DNA from: an uncultured Pelagibacteraceae bacterium
GTDB lineage: Bacteria; Pseudomonadota; Alphaproteobacteria; Pelagibacterales; Pelagibacteraceae
NCBI GenBank assembly: GCA_902624195.1
Contig: CACNWV010000004.1
Span: 1 to 64,000, forward strand
DNA length: 64,000 bases
Direction of reading: 5' to 3'
This document shows, piece by piece, positions 35,638 through 48,219 of the stretch (positions within the stretch are counted from its first letter, which is position 1; each line of letters opens with the position of its first letter). The notes under the pieces were generated by a model, which had not been told where the DNA came from, did no database searches, and saw nothing but the letters and a program-made list of their open reading frames with translations. The translations under genes were made by a program, and so were the position numbers.

Positions 35638-37709
35638 TGTTTAAAATACATAAAGAAGAAATAGAAGTTAACGGTAAAAAATTAATTTTAGAGACAGGAA
35701 AAGTGGCACGACAAGCAGACGGAGCAATCATTGCTACACTTGGTGAAACAGTGGTAATCGCCACCGCAGTCGGAGCTAAAAAAGTTGCGGAAGGCCAAGA
35801 CTATTTCCCCTTATCAGTAAATTATCAAGAAAAATATTACGCAGCCGGTAAAATACCAGGAGGATATTTTAAAAGAGAGGCAAGACCTACGGAGGCTGAA
35901 ACATTAATTTCAAGATTAATAGATAGACCAATAAGGCCTTTATTCCCATCTGGTTTCATGAACGAAGTTCAAGTTCTTCCAACTGTTTTGTCTTATGATA
36001 GTCATAACCAACCAGATATATTATCAATTATTGCATCGTCAGCGGCGTTAGCTATCTCAGGTCTGCCGTTTTTAGGCCCTATTGCCGCGAGCAGAGTCGG
36101 TTATAAAGATGGAAAGTATTTATTAAATCCATCGTTAGAAGAATTAAAAGACTCAGAGCTAGATTTAGTGGTAGCTGGAACAAAAGATGCAGTTCTGATG
36201 GTTGAGTCTGAAACGTCAGGACTATCAGAAAAAGTTATGCTAGATGCTGTGAAGTTTGGCCATGAGAAATTTACACCTATAATTGAAGCAATAGAAAAAT
36301 TAGCAAAAAAGGCTGGTAAACCTAAATGGGAAATAGAAGAGGTTGATAATTCAGAGATTAAAAAGAAAATTGCTAAAAAATATGAAAGCAACTTAAGAAG
36401 TGCATTTAAAGAAATAGACAAAAAAAAAAGATCTACGGCTATTTCTGAAATTGAGAACGGATGTAAAGAAATGTTTATTGAAGACGAGACTATTACAGAA
36501 AATCAAGTAATGTCTCAACTAAAATCTCTTGAGAAAGACATAGTAAGAACAGCGATTTTAAAAGAAAAGAAAAGAATTGATGGTAGGGGTTTGGCAGATG
36601 TGAGGCAGATCAAATGTGAAGTAGGTGTTTTACCAAGAACTCATGGTTCAGCTCTTTTCACTAGAGGCGAAACACAAGCCCTTGTAGTAACCACACTTGG
36701 AATGACAGATGATGAACAAAGACTAGAAAGTCTGGATGGCATGCAAAGATCAAATTTTATGCTTCATTATAACTTTCCTCCTTTCTCGGTAGGAGAATGT
36801 GGTAGAATAGGTACTGGTCGTAGAGAAATCGGACACGGTAAATTAGCATGGAGAGCAATTAACTCTTCTTTACCATCTAAAGAAAATTTCCCATATACAT
36901 TAAGGGTAGTTTCAGAAATTACCGAGTCTAATGGATCTTCATCCATGGCAACAGTTTGTGGAACATCATTGTCATTAATGGATGCAGGAGTTCCAATTAA
37001 AGAACCTGTAGCCGGCATAGCAATGGGACTAATAAAGGAAGGTGAAGAATTTTCTGTTCTTTCCGATATCTTAGGAGACGAAGATCATCTAGGAGATATG
37101 GATTTTAAGGTAGCGGGAACAAAAAATGGTATTACTTCTCTTCAAATGGACATCAAGATAACGGGTATAACATTTGAAATCATGGAAAAAGCTCTAGATC
37201 AGGCCAAAGCCGGTAGAGAAAATATTTTAACTGAGATGAATAAAGCTATCAAAACTTCAAGAAAAGAGTTTTCAAAACACACGCCTAAAATGGAAACTGT
37301 AAAAGTTGACAAAAAAGATATTGCTACAGTAATTGGCAAAGGAGGGGCTACGATAAGAGAAATTGTTGAAACCTCTGGAGCAAAAGTAGATGTTAAAGAC
37401 ACAGGTGAAGTTACTGTTGCAGCACCAGATGAAGCTTCAAGAAATAAAGCTATCGAAATAATAAAAAATTTAATTGCTAAACCTGAAATGGGAAAAATTT
37501 ACAAAGGTAAGGTTGTTAAGATTATGGAATTTGGAGCATTTGTGAATTTTTTAGGGAAACAAGATGGTCTTGTGCATATTTCTGAGCTTGCAGATAAAAG
37601 AGTGGCAAAGGTCGGAGATGTAGTAAAAGAGGGAGATGAAGTTTCCGTTAAAGTTGTTGGTTTCGACAGAGGAAAAGTCAAATTATCAATGAAGCAAGTA
37701 TCCGCCTAA
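35637..37709 (+). CDS. pnp: Polyribonucleotide nucleotidyltransferase (PNPase)
   Basis: A 690-residue phosphorolytic 3'-5' exoribonuclease and part of the RNA degradosome. It has two RNase PH domains (about 1-210 and 310-540; the second contains [19 protein letters not shown] and [19 protein letters not shown]) separated by a helical domain. A KH domain follows ([17 protein letters not shown]), then an S1 domain ([21 protein letters not shown]). rpsO-pnp is an ancient gene pair. The end overlaps the convergent fabI by four bases. Confidence 0.98.
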   Translation: MFKIHKEEIEVNGKKLILETGKVARQADGAIIATLGETVVIATAVGAKKVAEGQDYFPLSVNYQEKYYAAGKIPGGYFKREARPTEAETLISRLIDRPIRPLFPSGFMNEVQVLPTVLSYDSHNQPDILSIIASSAALAISGLPFLGPIAASRVGYKDGKYLLNPSLEELKDSELDLVVAGTKDAVLMVESETSGLSEKVMLDAVKFGHEKFTPIIEAIEKLAKKAGKPKWEIEEVDNSEIKKKIAKKYESNLRSAFKEIDKKKRSTAISEIENGCKEMFIEDETITENQVMSQLKSLEKDIVRTAILKEKKRIDGRGLADVRQIKCEVGVLPRTHGSALFTRGETQALVVTTLGMTDDEQRLESLDGMQRSNFMLHYNFPPFSVGECGRIGTGRREIGHGKLAWRAINSSLPSKENFPYTLRVVSEITESNGSSSMATVCGTSLSLMDAGVPIKEPVAGIAMGLIKEGEEFSVLSDILGDEDHLGDMDFKVAGTKNGITSLQMDIKITGITFEIMEKALDQAKAGRENILTEMNKAIKTSRKEFSKHTPKMETVKVDKKDIATVIGKGGATIREIVETSGAKVDVKDTGEVTVAAPDEASRNKAIEIIKNLIAKPEMGKIYKGKVVKIMEFGAFVNFLGKQDGLVHISELADKRVAKVGDVVKEGDEVSVKVVGFDRGKVKLSMKQVSA

Positions 37710-38491
37710 GATATATTTTTAGGATCTGGCATACCAACTTTGTTATACCCAGCATCCACATAATGAATTTCCCCTGTAACACCTGCAGCCAGTTTACTTA
37801 ACAAATACAAACCTGAATTTCCAACATCATTTATGTCAACATTTCTTTTCAAGAAAGAATGATCCTCGTTCCATTTATATAAAAATTTAGCATCACCTAT
37901 AGCGGAGGCAGCTAATGTTTTTATAGGACCTGCACTAATAGCATTTACTCTAATTTTTTTTTGACCAAGATCTCTCGCTAAATACTTTACACTTGCCTCT
38001 AAGGCGGATTTGCAAACACCCATTACATTATAATTTGGTATCGCTTTAGTAGACTCGTATGTGAGGGTTAATAAACTTCCTCCCTCTTTCATTATCTTTG
38101 AGGCCTCCTTGGCTACTTCTGTAAATGAAAAACATGAAATGAGCATGCTTCTAAGAAAGTTTTCCCTGCTTGTATTTAAATACTCCCCAGATAATTCTGA
38201 TTTATCTGAAAAAGCAACAGCATGAACCACAAAATCGATTTCACCCCAAGATGATTTGATGTTTTCAAAAAGTTTAACAATGTCCTCTTTTTTTTCAACA
38301 TCGCAACTAAATGTGACTTTAGAATTTAGTTTTTCTGCTAAAGGTATAACTCTTTTTTTTAAAGCATCACCTAAATAAGTAAAAGCTAACTCAGCACCCG
38401 CTTCAGAGAGTTTCTGAGAAATACCCCAAGCTATTGAGCGTTCATTTGCAACTCCCATTATTAAACCTTTTTTCCCTTTCATTAAGTCCAT
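37706..38491 (-). CDS. fabI: Enoyl-[acyl-carrier-protein] reductase FabI
   Basis: A 261-residue short-chain dehydrogenase that performs the last reduction of each fatty acid elongation round. Family motifs are [18 protein letters not shown] at the start, with the FabI-type nucleotide loop, and the catalytic Tyr-x6-Lys in [14 protein letters not shown]. The substrate loop [12 protein letters not shown] and the end [13 protein letters not shown] are also typical. It is the last gene of fabA-fabB-fabI, overlapping fabB by one base. Confidence 0.97.
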   Translation of the reverse strand: MDLMKGKKGLIMGVANERSIAWGISQKLSEAGAELAFTYLGDALKKRVIPLAEKLNSKVTFSCDVEKKEDIVKLFENIKSSWGEIDFVVHAVAFSDKSELSGEYLNTSRENFLRSMLISCFSFTEVAKEASKIMKEGGSLLTLTYESTKAIPNYNVMGVCKSALEASVKYLARDLGQKKIRVNAISAGPIKTLAASAIGDAKFLYKWNEDHSFLKRNVDINDVGNSGLYLLSKLAAGVTGEIHYVDAGYNKVGMPDPKNIS

Positions 38492-39705
38492 TATGTTACC
38501 TTCTCGAATACTAAAGTAGCATTCGTTCCACCAAAACCAAAACTATTAGACATTATAGAGTTTAAATTCACATCTTTCTCTACTTTTGTAACTATTGGAT
38601 ATTTCTTAGCTTCATCATCCATATCTGTAATATTTGCAGATGCAGCGATAAAATTATTTTTCATCATAATTAAACTGTAAACAGCCTCATGCACTGATGT
38701 AGCACCAAGAGAGTGACCTGCAAGGGATTTAGTTGAACTAATTTTTGGCTTGTATTCATTAAAAACTTCACCAACTGCTTTTAATTCAGTTATATCCCCA
38801 ACTGGAGTGGAAGTGCCGTGGGTATTAATGTAGTCAATTTTGTTTTTTGCGGTATTAAGTGCCATTTTCATACATCTAACAGCGCCCTCGCCAGATGGAG
38901 CAACCATATCATAGCCATCGGATGTTGCTCCGTATCCAGTTAGTTCAGCATAAATTTTTGCTCCTCTTGCTTTAGCATGTTCGTACTCTTCTAAAACTAG
39001 AACACCTCCCCCACCTGATATCACAAAACCATCTCGAGTCTTATCATAAGGTCTGGAAGCTTTTTCTGGTGTATTGTTATATTTAGAAGATAAAGCTGTC
39101 ATAGCATCAAACATTGCCGTCATCGCAAAATGAACTTCATCACTACCTCCAGCAAAAATAATTTTTTGCTTTCCAAGTTGAATTAATTCCATCGCGTTTC
39201 CAATACAATGTCCACTTGTGGCACACGCTGAACTTATTGTATAATTAACTCCTTTTATCTTAAATGGTACAGCTAAGGTTGCAGAAGCAGTACTAGACAT
39301 TGTACGAGGTACAACAAATGGGCCCATTCTCTTTGGACTTTTTTCTCTAGTTTTATCTGCAGCTAATATAACATTCTCAATAGATGGCCCTCCGGATCCC
39401 ATAATCATACCAGTAGAAATATTGCTGACTTCTTTAACTTCTAAGCCAGAGTCTTTTACAGCTTCATTCATAGAGATGTAATTATATGCTGAGCCTGGAC
39501 CCATAAACCTAATGAATTTTCTATCAACATGATCTTCAAGTTTAATATTTGGTTTACCATGTACATGACTTTTTAAATTATACTCCTTATACTCTTCCGA
39601 AAAAGTTATTCCTGACTTTGCATTTATAAGAGAATTACAAACTTCATCTTGATTATTTCCTAAACATGAAACAACACCCAAACCTGTGACTACAACTCTT
39701 TTCAT
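38491..39705 (-). CDS. fabB: Beta-ketoacyl-ACP synthase I
   Basis: A 404-residue condensing enzyme. The nucleophilic cysteine is in [13 protein letters not shown], and the two histidines are in [11 protein letters not shown] and [12 protein letters not shown]. Adjacent fabA supports FabB rather than FabF, because this pair builds unsaturated fatty acids by the anaerobic route. The C-terminal [16 protein letters not shown] is also characteristic. It overlaps fabA by four bases and fabI by one base, indicating translational coupling. Confidence 0.96.
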   Translation of the reverse strand: MKRVVVTGLGVVSCLGNNQDEVCNSLINAKSGITFSEEYKEYNLKSHVHGKPNIKLEDHVDRKFIRFMGPGSAYNYISMNEAVKDSGLEVKEVSNISTGMIMGSGGPSIENVILAADKTREKSPKRMGPFVVPRTMSSTASATLAVPFKIKGVNYTISSACATSGHCIGNAMELIQLGKQKIIFAGGSDEVHFAMTAMFDAMTALSSKYNNTPEKASRPYDKTRDGFVISGGGGVLVLEEYEHAKARGAKIYAELTGYGATSDGYDMVAPSGEGAVRCMKMALNTAKNKIDYINTHGTSTPVGDITELKAVGEVFNEYKPKISSTKSLAGHSLGATSVHEAVYSLIMMKNNFIAASANITDMDDEAKKYPIVTKVEKDVNLNSIMSNSFGFGGTNATLVFEKVT

Positions 39706-40205
39706 GATTTAAACAACCCTACTTTCAAGTTTTCTGCTCGATAAATTATTTTACCGTCTGCACTTAAAATTCCATTAGCCAAACCTACAGCAGTACCTTC
39801 TTTTTTTAAAATTCTTTTCATGTTTATTTCGTAAGTTGCCATTTTTATATTTTTTAAAACCTCTCCTGTAAATTTTACAGAATTTACCCCTAAAGCTCTT
39901 CCTTTACCTGGCTCACCAGACCAGCCTAAAAAAAATCCTACTAATTGCCACATCGCATCTAATCCTAGGCAGCCAGGCATGACCGGATCTTTTTGAAAGT
40001 GACATTCAAAGAACCATAAATTATCCTTAATATCAAGTTCAGCCTTTATGTATCCTTTTTTAAATTCGCCAGCATCTTTTTTTATAACAGTGATCCTATC
40101 AAACATTAACATAGGAGGAAGAGGAAGTTTTGCATTTCCCTCACCAAATAATTTTCCCTCTCCACACGAAATTAATTCATCATAAGTATAGCTATTTTTT
40201 TGCAT
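39702..40205 (-). CDS. fabA: 3-hydroxydecanoyl-ACP dehydratase/isomerase
   Basis: A 167-residue hot-dog-fold enzyme that makes the trans-2 to cis-3 decenoyl isomer, the branch point to unsaturated fatty acids. The catalytic histidine is in [20 protein letters not shown], and the aspartate of this segment (LDAMWQ) completes the site. [16 protein letters not shown] fits FabA better than FabZ. First gene of the fab operon, divergent from irr with a 92-base gap; iron control via Irr is possible but not shown. Confidence 0.96.
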   Translation of the reverse strand: MQKNSYTYDELISCGEGKLFGEGNAKLPLPPMLMFDRITVIKKDAGEFKKGYIKAELDIKDNLWFFECHFQKDPVMPGCLGLDAMWQLVGFFLGWSGEPGKGRALGVNSVKFTGEVLKNIKMATYEINMKRILKKEGTAVGLANGILSADGKIIYRAENLKVGLFKS

Positions 40206-40257
40206 AATTTTAAAGTCACTTTTACTTGATTTAATAAACTATTCATATATATTTTGT

Positions 40258-40274
40258 TTTAGAATGATTATAAA
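40258..40274. promoter_or_regulatory. Irr/ICE-like palindrome upstream of irr
   Basis: TTTAGAAT, one spacer base, ATTATAAA forms an inverted repeat with one mismatch, followed by CTAG. It starts 40 bases before the irr ATG. An almost identical copy lies before katG (40728-40744). The shape resembles the iron-control element bound by Irr in alphaproteobacteria (TTTAGAA...TTCTAAA). Confidence 0.6.
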
Positions 40275-40297
40275 CTAGCAAAAGTATAATAAAAAGC

Positions 40298-40705
40298 ATG
40301 AAACATAAAGATATTTTGAACAAATTACGCACTTCGGGTTTAAGACCAACAAAGCAACGAGTAGAAATAGCAAAGTTTTTATTTGACAGAGAAAAAACTT
40401 TTCATTTTACAGTGGAAAGTTTAAATAAATTATTATTAAAAAAAATAACAACAAAATTTGCCCTAGCCACTATTTACAACACAATTCATGCTTTTAAAAA
40501 AGCAGGACATTTAAACAAAGTTGAAGTGAGAGGTAAAAGATCATACTTTGACACCAATATCACAAATCATCATCATTTCTACGATAGCGATACATCAGAG
40601 TTAATTGATATAGATGTTAAAGATGTAATTATTCAAAAATTACCAAAGGCTCCAAACGGAAAAAAAATAAAAAATGTAGAGGTATTTATAAATTTGAAAA
40701 ATTGA
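40298..40705 (+). CDS. irr: Iron response regulator Irr (Fur family)
   Basis: A 135-residue Fur-family regulator. The winged helix includes GLRPTKQRVEIAKFLF and ALATIYNTIHAFKKAGHL, and the HHH motif (91-93, TNHHHFY) that binds haem in rhizobial Irr is present. The N-terminal Cys-Pro haem motif of Bradyrhizobium Irr is absent, as in most Irr proteins. Irr senses iron through the haem pathway. Position opposite fabA-fabB-fabI is conserved in alphaproteobacteria. A palindromic operator candidate lies 23 bases before the start, suggesting autoregulation. Confidence 0.92.
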   Translation: MKHKDILNKLRTSGLRPTKQRVEIAKFLFDREKTFHFTVESLNKLLLKKITTKFALATIYNTIHAFKKAGHLNKVEVRGKRSYFDTNITNHHHFYDSDTSELIDIDVKDVIIQKLPKAPNGKKIKNVEVFINLKN

Positions 40706-40707
40706 CA
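40702..40707 (+). promoter_or_regulatory. katG -35 element candidate (TTGACA)
   Basis: A perfect TTGACA overlaps the irr stop codon. The best -10-like hexamer is TAGAAT at 40730-40735, inside the Irr-like palindrome, but the 22-base spacing is too long. The promoter assignment is therefore tentative. Confidence 0.3.
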
Positions 40708-40727
40708 GTTTGTCGCTTGTTTTTCAC

Positions 40728-42930
<2,203 letters not shown>

Positions 42931-42931
42931 A

Positions 42932-43570
42932 ATGGAGAATTTGAAAAAAATGGAAAATACTGAAACTGTAAAACAGAATGCTCTAGGAGATTTTTGGAAC
43001 GTGCCAAATATAAAATTTGACATACAAAGACTTAGATTAGATTTGGAAAAAGTTTTAGAAAAGAAAAACTTTAACTCTTTAGGAATTAAAAGTTTTGGAG
43101 CGATACCATTAAATCAAGTACCTGGCGATAAATCATCGATAGAAGGTCATAATGTAAGAGGTACCTATTGGACAATTCCTGATGAGAGCGGAAAAGAGGC
43201 AATTAGAGATAAGCCAATCGATGAGTCAAAATATACAGAGTTACTTCCTGAGTTTAAAGGAACTTATTTTGAAGAAGTATTTACCACTTTAAGAAAACAT
43301 TTCAAACTTGGACGGGTTAGGATTCTACTAAAGGAACCTAGATCTACACTTAGTTGGCATAGAGATCCAGAACCGAGATTACATATTCCTATTATAACAA
43401 ATAAGGGGTGCAGAATGGTAATTGAAGAAGTAAGTAAGCATATGCCAGCAGATGGCACCGTAACAATTACTAATAACACAAAATACCATAATTTTTTTAA
43501 TGGAGGGGAGCAAAACAGAATACATTTAGTTGCTTGTGTTCTTGAAAATCCTTTTAAGAAAAATGGCTGA
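42932..43570 (+). CDS. Aspartyl/asparaginyl beta-hydroxylase-like 2-oxoglutarate oxygenase
   Basis: A 212-residue protein with the Asp_Arg_Hydrox-type double-stranded beta-helix. The iron ligand motif His-x-Asp is in LSWHRDPEPRLHIPI, and the distal histidine and 2-oxoglutarate arginine are likely in TKYHNFFNGGEQNRIHLVACV. The first six codons up to a second methionine (MENTET) may not be translated. It starts two bases after the katG stop, so it belongs to the katG transcription unit and may act in oxidative stress or iron response. Substrate unknown. Confidence 0.8.
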   Translation: MENLKKMENTETVKQNALGDFWNVPNIKFDIQRLRLDLEKVLEKKNFNSLGIKSFGAIPLNQVPGDKSSIEGHNVRGTYWTIPDESGKEAIRDKPIDESKYTELLPEFKGTYFEEVFTTLRKHFKLGRVRILLKEPRSTLSWHRDPEPRLHIPIITNKGCRMVIEEVSKHMPADGTVTITNNTKYHNFFNGGEQNRIHLVACVLENPFKKNG

Positions 43571-43808
43571 ATTTGATAGAGGTATATATCTTACCGCAAA
43601 AGATATCTATGAGAATAATAAAGGCTCTTTATTAAGAACTTTAATATACACGATTGGTCACTTTGCAATTGCAATTACAGTATTAATGTTAATTGCTGAT
43701 GTCCCCTTTGTTGTGGCTCTAACAGATGCTATCGTAGAGCCTATAGCAAATGCGGTCTGGTACTTTGCTCTCGACAAGATTTGGACAGCAAAATTTAAAA
43801 AAAAATAA
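43563..43808 (+). CDS. DUF2061 family small membrane protein
   Basis: An 81-residue protein from ATG 43563, overlapping the upstream gene by eight bases. Two hydrophobic segments (about 25-43 and 46-65) carry the DUF2061 pattern SLLRTLIYTIGHFAIAI and IVEPIANAVWYFALDKIW. Members are small membrane proteins of unknown function. Third gene of the katG unit; it stops three bases before the end of the convergent SH3 gene. Confidence 0.82.
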   Translation: MAEFDRGIYLTAKDIYENNKGSLLRTLIYTIGHFAIAITVLMLIADVPFVVALTDAIVEPIANAVWYFALDKIWTAKFKKK

Positions 43809-43811
43809 GGT

Positions 43812-44258
43812 CTATTTAGTTTTGCCCCAGAGATGTTTTAATTTTACCCACCCTGTGATTTTTCTATCTGAAATTTTACACCAACCATCTTTACATTTTT
43901 TAATTAATAAAAGCTTTCCTGATTTTGAAACAGCCAAAGGTTTTGAGTAAATAGTTTTACTTGAATAAATGTAAGAGTTGTCATCTATTATAATAGCAGC
44001 CTTCTTTTTTGATAATTGCGAAATATGCACCCAACCTGTGTTGTTTTCATGATCTCTAACTTTTCTAAAATTTTCAAATTCATCTTGAACTAAAAGAGGT
44101 AAAAATTTCTTTTTATAAAATAACTTAATTGGATACTCGAAAGATGGCCCTTGCCTTAAATTAACTTTTTCATTTCTTAAAGTTAAAAAATATTCATCTG
44201 CATAAATGTTTGTAAATACAAATAAAATAATTAGAAAACTTGTAACTATTTTGAACAT
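43812..44258 (-). CDS. Exported SH3-domain protein
   Basis: A 148-residue protein with a signal peptide (cleavage probably after the ADE at about residue 21). Two bacterial SH3 repeats follow: VNLRQGPSFEYPIKLFY with VRDHENNTGWVHISQL, and KDGWCKISDRKITGWVKLKHLWG. Bacterial SH3 domains usually bind cell-wall peptides. This short COG3807-like form is widespread in alphaproteobacteria and has no known catalytic part. The start overlaps the end of the ThiF/MoeB-like gene by 13 bases. Confidence 0.83.
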   Translation of the reverse strand: MFKIVTSFLIILFVFTNIYADEYFLTLRNEKVNLRQGPSFEYPIKLFYKKKFLPLLVQDEFENFRKVRDHENNTGWVHISQLSKKKAAIIIDDNSYIYSSKTIYSKPLAVSKSGKLLLIKKCKDGWCKISDRKITGWVKLKHLWGKTK

Positions 44259-44992
44259 TTATTCTTGCAATTGGGATTTAAGCTTAACTTTATCTTTCTA
44301 AAATCAGCCTTTATCGAGTCAAATATTATCATTTGGTTTTTTAATGTTTCTTTAAAACCTATAATTGATTTTAACACTTCATTAGCTTGTAGCGATCCCA
44401 TAACTCCGGCAACTGGAGAGAAAATTCCCTCTGCCTCGCAATTATTAACAATAGGCGGTTTCTCAGGCATGAAACAACGATAACAAGAAGATTTTTTCTT
44501 AAAATTAAATTTGTATAAATGTCCATCAAACTTACTAATCGCCGCTGAAATTAAAATTTTTTTTTCAATTTTACATTGATCGTTTATTAAATATCTACTC
44601 TCATAATTATCTGTGCCATCACAAATGATATCATAATTTTTTATTATAGATTTTATATTTTGTGTAGTTATTTTTTTATAGTTCTTAATTGTGATATTAT
44701 TATTTATTTTTTTTGCTTTAATTTTTGCTTGAGAAACTTTTAATTTTCCTAAATCTGACTTAGAAAAGAGCGTTTGTCTATTCAGATTACTAATTTCTAT
44801 TTTATCATGATCAGCTATACCAATTGTGCCAACGCCTGATGCAGCTAAGTAAGTTAATAACGGACACCCTAATCCTCCCATACCGATTATTAATACTTTC
44901 GCGTTGTAAATTTTTTTTTGTCCACTCACTCCAACTTTTTTTAATATAATTTGTTTTTCAAATCTTTTGTAATCTTCAAAATTTGAGTTCAT
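44246..44992 (-). CDS. MoeB/ThiF-type adenylyltransferase
   Basis: A 248-residue E1-like enzyme that adenylates the C-terminus of a ubiquitin-like sulfur carrier (ThiS or MoaD). The nucleotide loop is IIGMGGLGCPLLTYLAASG (36-54), and the substrate acids are in IADHDKIEISNLNRQTLF. One zinc CxxC is in SSCYRCFMP; the partner pair at the C-terminus is written CKNKC, i.e. C-x3-C instead of CxxC. No rhodanese domain. Which carrier it serves cannot be decided: no moaD or thiS gene is in the window. Confidence 0.88.
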   Translation of the reverse strand: MNSNFEDYKRFEKQIILKKVGVSGQKKIYNAKVLIIGMGGLGCPLLTYLAASGVGTIGIADHDKIEISNLNRQTLFSKSDLGKLKVSQAKIKAKKINNNITIKNYKKITTQNIKSIIKNYDIICDGTDNYESRYLINDQCKIEKKILISAAISKFDGHLYKFNFKKKSSCYRCFMPEKPPIVNNCEAEGIFSPVAGVMGSLQANEVLKSIIGFKETLKNQMIIFDSIKADFRKIKLSLNPNCKNKCSK

Positions 44993-44995
44993 GAA

Positions 44996-45439
44996 TTATT
45001 TTATTCCAGTGGAACCAAAACCATCACTACCTCTATCAGTCTCGTCCAGGTTCTTTACCTCTTTAAGTTTAATCTTTACTATTGGGCACAAGACCATCTG
45101 AGCTATTCGTGCGCCCTTTTCTACCGTAAAAATTTTATCACTTAGATTTATTAAAATAACTTTTATTTCGCCTCTGTAATCAGAGTCTATAGTTCCAGGT
45201 GTATTAAGGACAGAAATCTGATTTTTTGCAGCTAAGCCAGATCTAGGTCTAATTTGCATCTCATAATTTTTAGGTACCGACAAAGAAATCCCTGTTGGGA
45301 TTATTGAGGTCTTTCCTGGATTTACAATTACAGGTCGGTCAATATTTGCAGATAGATCCATACCAGAAGATCCATTAGTTTCATATTTTGGCAGACCAAC
45401 ATTTTTCGATAGTCTTTTAATTAAAATTTCTTTCATCAA
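44996..45439 (-). CDS. dut: Deoxyuridine 5'-triphosphate nucleotidohydrolase
   Basis: A 147-residue trimeric dUTPase that hydrolyses dUTP to dUMP, keeping uracil out of DNA. The five family motifs are visible: SGMDLSANI, IRPRSGLAAKNQI, NTPGTIDSDYRGEIKV, KGARIAQMV and the C-terminal P-loop-like RGSDGFGSTGIK. Normal length. Its 5' end overlaps coaBC by 23 bases. The pairing coaBC-dut is common in proteobacteria. Confidence 0.97.
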   Translation of the reverse strand: MMKEILIKRLSKNVGLPKYETNGSSGMDLSANIDRPVIVNPGKTSIIPTGISLSVPKNYEMQIRPRSGLAAKNQISVLNTPGTIDSDYRGEIKVILINLSDKIFTVEKGARIAQMVLCPIVKIKLKEVKNLDETDRGSDGFGSTGIK

Positions 45440-46646
45440 TTAAGAGTTTATCTAAAATAACATCAACAATTTTTTTTGCGATAAAGCTTTTTTTATTTTT
45501 TTTTAATTGTTTTATTTTTCCATTATTATCAATTATCAAAACTTTATTATAATCTGAATTAAACCCTACATCTTTTTTTGAAACATTATTTGCAATAATT
45601 AAATCACAATTTTTATCTTTTAATTTGGAAAAAGAGTTTTTATTTATATTTTCTGTTTCCGCAGAAAATCCAACAACTATTTTAGGTCTATGTTTGTTAT
45701 TTTTTCCCAAATATTCAACAATGTCTCTATTTTTTTCAAATTTTATATAATTAAAATTTTTAAGATTTTTCTTTAGTTTATTCTTATTTATTTTTGATGG
45801 TTTAAAATCCGAAACAGCTGCAGCGCATACGGCTATATCCACGGGGAGTGTTTTTTTAACCTCCTCGAACATTTCACCCGCAGAAATAATTTTTTTTGTT
45901 TTTATCTCACTGTGTGTAACTAAATTTGACGGACCTGAGATTAATGTAGTTTTTATACCATATCTATTCAGCACTTCTGCTATTTCACGACCTTGTTTTC
46001 CGCTCGATTCGTTAGAAATATATCTTACTGGATCTATATACTCTCTTGTTGGCCCTGTTGTAACAAGCGCTTTTAGATTTTTTTTCTTCATGAAATTTCT
46101 TTTATTAAAATAGTTTTCCAGATATGTGAAAATTTGTCTTGGGCTTGACATTTTACCTTCTCCGTACTCACCACACGCCATCTCTCCTTTTTCAGGACCT
46201 AAAAACATGTAGCCATAGTCCTCTAAAATATTAATATTTTTTTGCGTTGCTTTGTGTATCCACATTCTTACATTCATAGCTGGAACTAATAAAATATTTT
46301 TATTTGATGCCAAAATCACTGTAGTTGCTAAATCTTCTGCTTTTCCAGCGGCTAGTTTTGTCATAAAATTTGCTGTAGTTGGCATAACAATTATTAAATC
46401 AGCCCATCTAGATAATGAAATATGATCAATTTCTGCCTCAGTGCTTTTATCAAAAATATCTTCAAATGTTTTATTCTTAGTTAAGGTAGTAACGGATAAT
46501 GGAGTAACAAATTCTTTGCCACTTTTTGTTAAAATCGTCTTTACATCGTTATTATTTTTTTTTAACAAACGTATCAAATCTAGAGACTTATAGGCGGCAA
46601 TTCCACCACCGATAATGATTAGTATTTTCCTATTTTTAATAGTCAT
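45417..46646 (-). CDS. coaBC: Bifunctional phosphopantothenoylcysteine decarboxylase/synthetase
   Basis: A 409-residue coenzyme A biosynthesis enzyme. The CoaC flavoprotein domain (about 1-190) has ILIIIGGGIAAYKSLDLIR, the substrate segment VPAMNVRMW and FLGPEKGEMACGEYGEGKM with the catalytic cysteine. The CoaB domain (about 190-409) has TTGPTREYIDPVRYISNESSGKQG across the nucleotide-binding start, and the AAVSDFKPSKINKNKLKK lysine motif. It follows ubiB on the same strand with a six-base gap. Confidence 0.96.
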   Translation of the reverse strand: MTIKNRKILIIIGGGIAAYKSLDLIRLLKKNNNDVKTILTKSGKEFVTPLSVTTLTKNKTFEDIFDKSTEAEIDHISLSRWADLIIVMPTTANFMTKLAAGKAEDLATTVILASNKNILLVPAMNVRMWIHKATQKNINILEDYGYMFLGPEKGEMACGEYGEGKMSSPRQIFTYLENYFNKRNFMKKKNLKALVTTGPTREYIDPVRYISNESSGKQGREIAEVLNRYGIKTTLISGPSNLVTHSEIKTKKIISAGEMFEEVKKTLPVDIAVCAAAVSDFKPSKINKNKLKKNLKNFNYIKFEKNRDIVEYLGKNNKHRPKIVVGFSAETENINKNSFSKLKDKNCDLIIANNVSKKDVGFNSDYNKVLIIDNNGKIKQLKKNKKSFIAKKIVDVILDKLLIDERNFN

Positions 46647-46652
46647 GGTTTA

Positions 46653-48219
46653 TTAGAATACTAATAGAAAGATAATTACAATACCAAAAATACTAATAAT
46701 TATATTATTTCTAAAATTTTTAAGTTTCATTTGCTCAATTTCTAAATTCTTATTTGTTCCTACAGATAAATTTAACTTTCCTTCCGCCATTAGTCTGAGA
46801 GCATAGTCAGCTCTATCCATGAATTCAGGTAAGTCTGGAATCCGCTTTATTATTTCTGAGGAAGTATTTATTGCTTTATCGAAAGTTGATTTTGGACTTT
46901 TCATGTCTTTAAGCCAGTTCTCGAGCACCGGCCTAGAAACCTCCCAAATATTTGTTTCAGGATACAGTTTTCTTGCAACACCCTCCACTACTACCATAGT
47001 TTTTTGCAACAATAACAAGGGTGGTTGGGTTGCCATATTAAATTTTTCAGTGATCTCAAACAATTGAGCAAGTAGGTTTCCCCCAGAAATATCTTTTATT
47101 GATTGACCAAAAATAGGCTCTCCGACAGATCTTAAAGCTTGTGCAAACTCTTCTTTAGATGCTTCTTGAGGTACTAGACCGGCTTGAAAATGAACATCTG
47201 CTACTTTGACATAGTCTCTTTGAATAAAACCATATAAAATTTCTGCTAAGAATTTTCTGTTGTTCTTATCAAGTCGACCCATAATTCCAAAGTCTACTGG
47301 TATAATATTACCTTTTTTATCAACAAAGATATTACCTTGATGCATATCTCCGTGAAAAAAAACCATCTCTAACAGCTTGTTTTAAAAAAAACTGTATTAG
47401 GTTTTCTGCTAGTTTTTTTAAATTTACACCTTGTTGTTCTAATTCTTGATATTCTCTTATTGAAGTACCATCAACTTTGTCTAAAGTAAGAACTTTCTTT
47501 GTCGTATAGTTCCAATAAATTTGTGGTACGTTAAATCCAATATCATTTTTTGTATTTTCAAAAAGTTCATTTGCTGCTGCTGCTTCAAATCTTAGGTCCA
47601 TTTCAATATTAGTTATTTCTCTTAAAAGATGAACAACTTCGATTAATTTTAACCTTTTTGTTTTAGCAACAGTGTTCTCAACAATATAGGCAAAAAGCAT
47701 CAATGCATCTAATTCTTCATTAAATAATTTTTCAATATCAGGTCTTAATATTTTTATGGCCACTTCTTTTTCCTTGTTTTCAATTTTTATTTTGGCCAAA
47801 TGTACCTGAGCTATTGATGCTGCTGCTATAGGCTCACTTATTTCTGTTATGTGTTTAAAGTAATCGTCTCCTATCTCCTTCTTGATTACTTTTTTTGCAT
47901 CATGTAAATCAAAAGCAGGAACTTTATCCTGAAGTCTCTCTAGATTTTTTGCAAGTTCTTCCCCAATAATATCTGGCCTTGTAGCAAGAAATTGACCCAA
48001 TTTAATAAATGTTGTACCCATGCCCTGAAGGGCAACACAAAGTTTTTCACCAGGAGCCTTTTTTACGTCTATTTTATTAGAATGAGATCCAACAGATAAA
48101 ATGTTAAAAAACAAATTTAGGCTAGTAGGAATTTTATGAATTTCATTTATTGTATCTATCGCTCCAGATGTAGATAGTTTTCTGGCAATGTGAAATAATT
48201 TAAAAACTCTTTTCAACAT
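46653..48219 (-). pseudogene. ubiB: UbiB (ubiquinone biosynthesis kinase-like), split by a homopolymer frameshift
   Basis: Two adjacent open frames together make one UbiB of about 520 residues. The first (48219 to 47332) has the N-terminal KLGQ motif (FIKLGQFLATRPD), the alanine-rich nucleotide loop AAASIAQVHLAK and the kinase-like core, then goes out of frame after AVRDGFF. The second (from about 47366 down to 46653) resumes at HGDMHQGNIFVD, the catalytic loop, followed by VDFGIMG and a membrane segment at the C-terminus. The break is at an eight-base run (T8 on the coding strand, 47355-47362); seven T would restore AVRDGFFHGDMHQGN. UbiB is needed for ubiquinone synthesis, so an error in the sequence, or slippage, is more likely than real loss. 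Confidence 0.9.
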
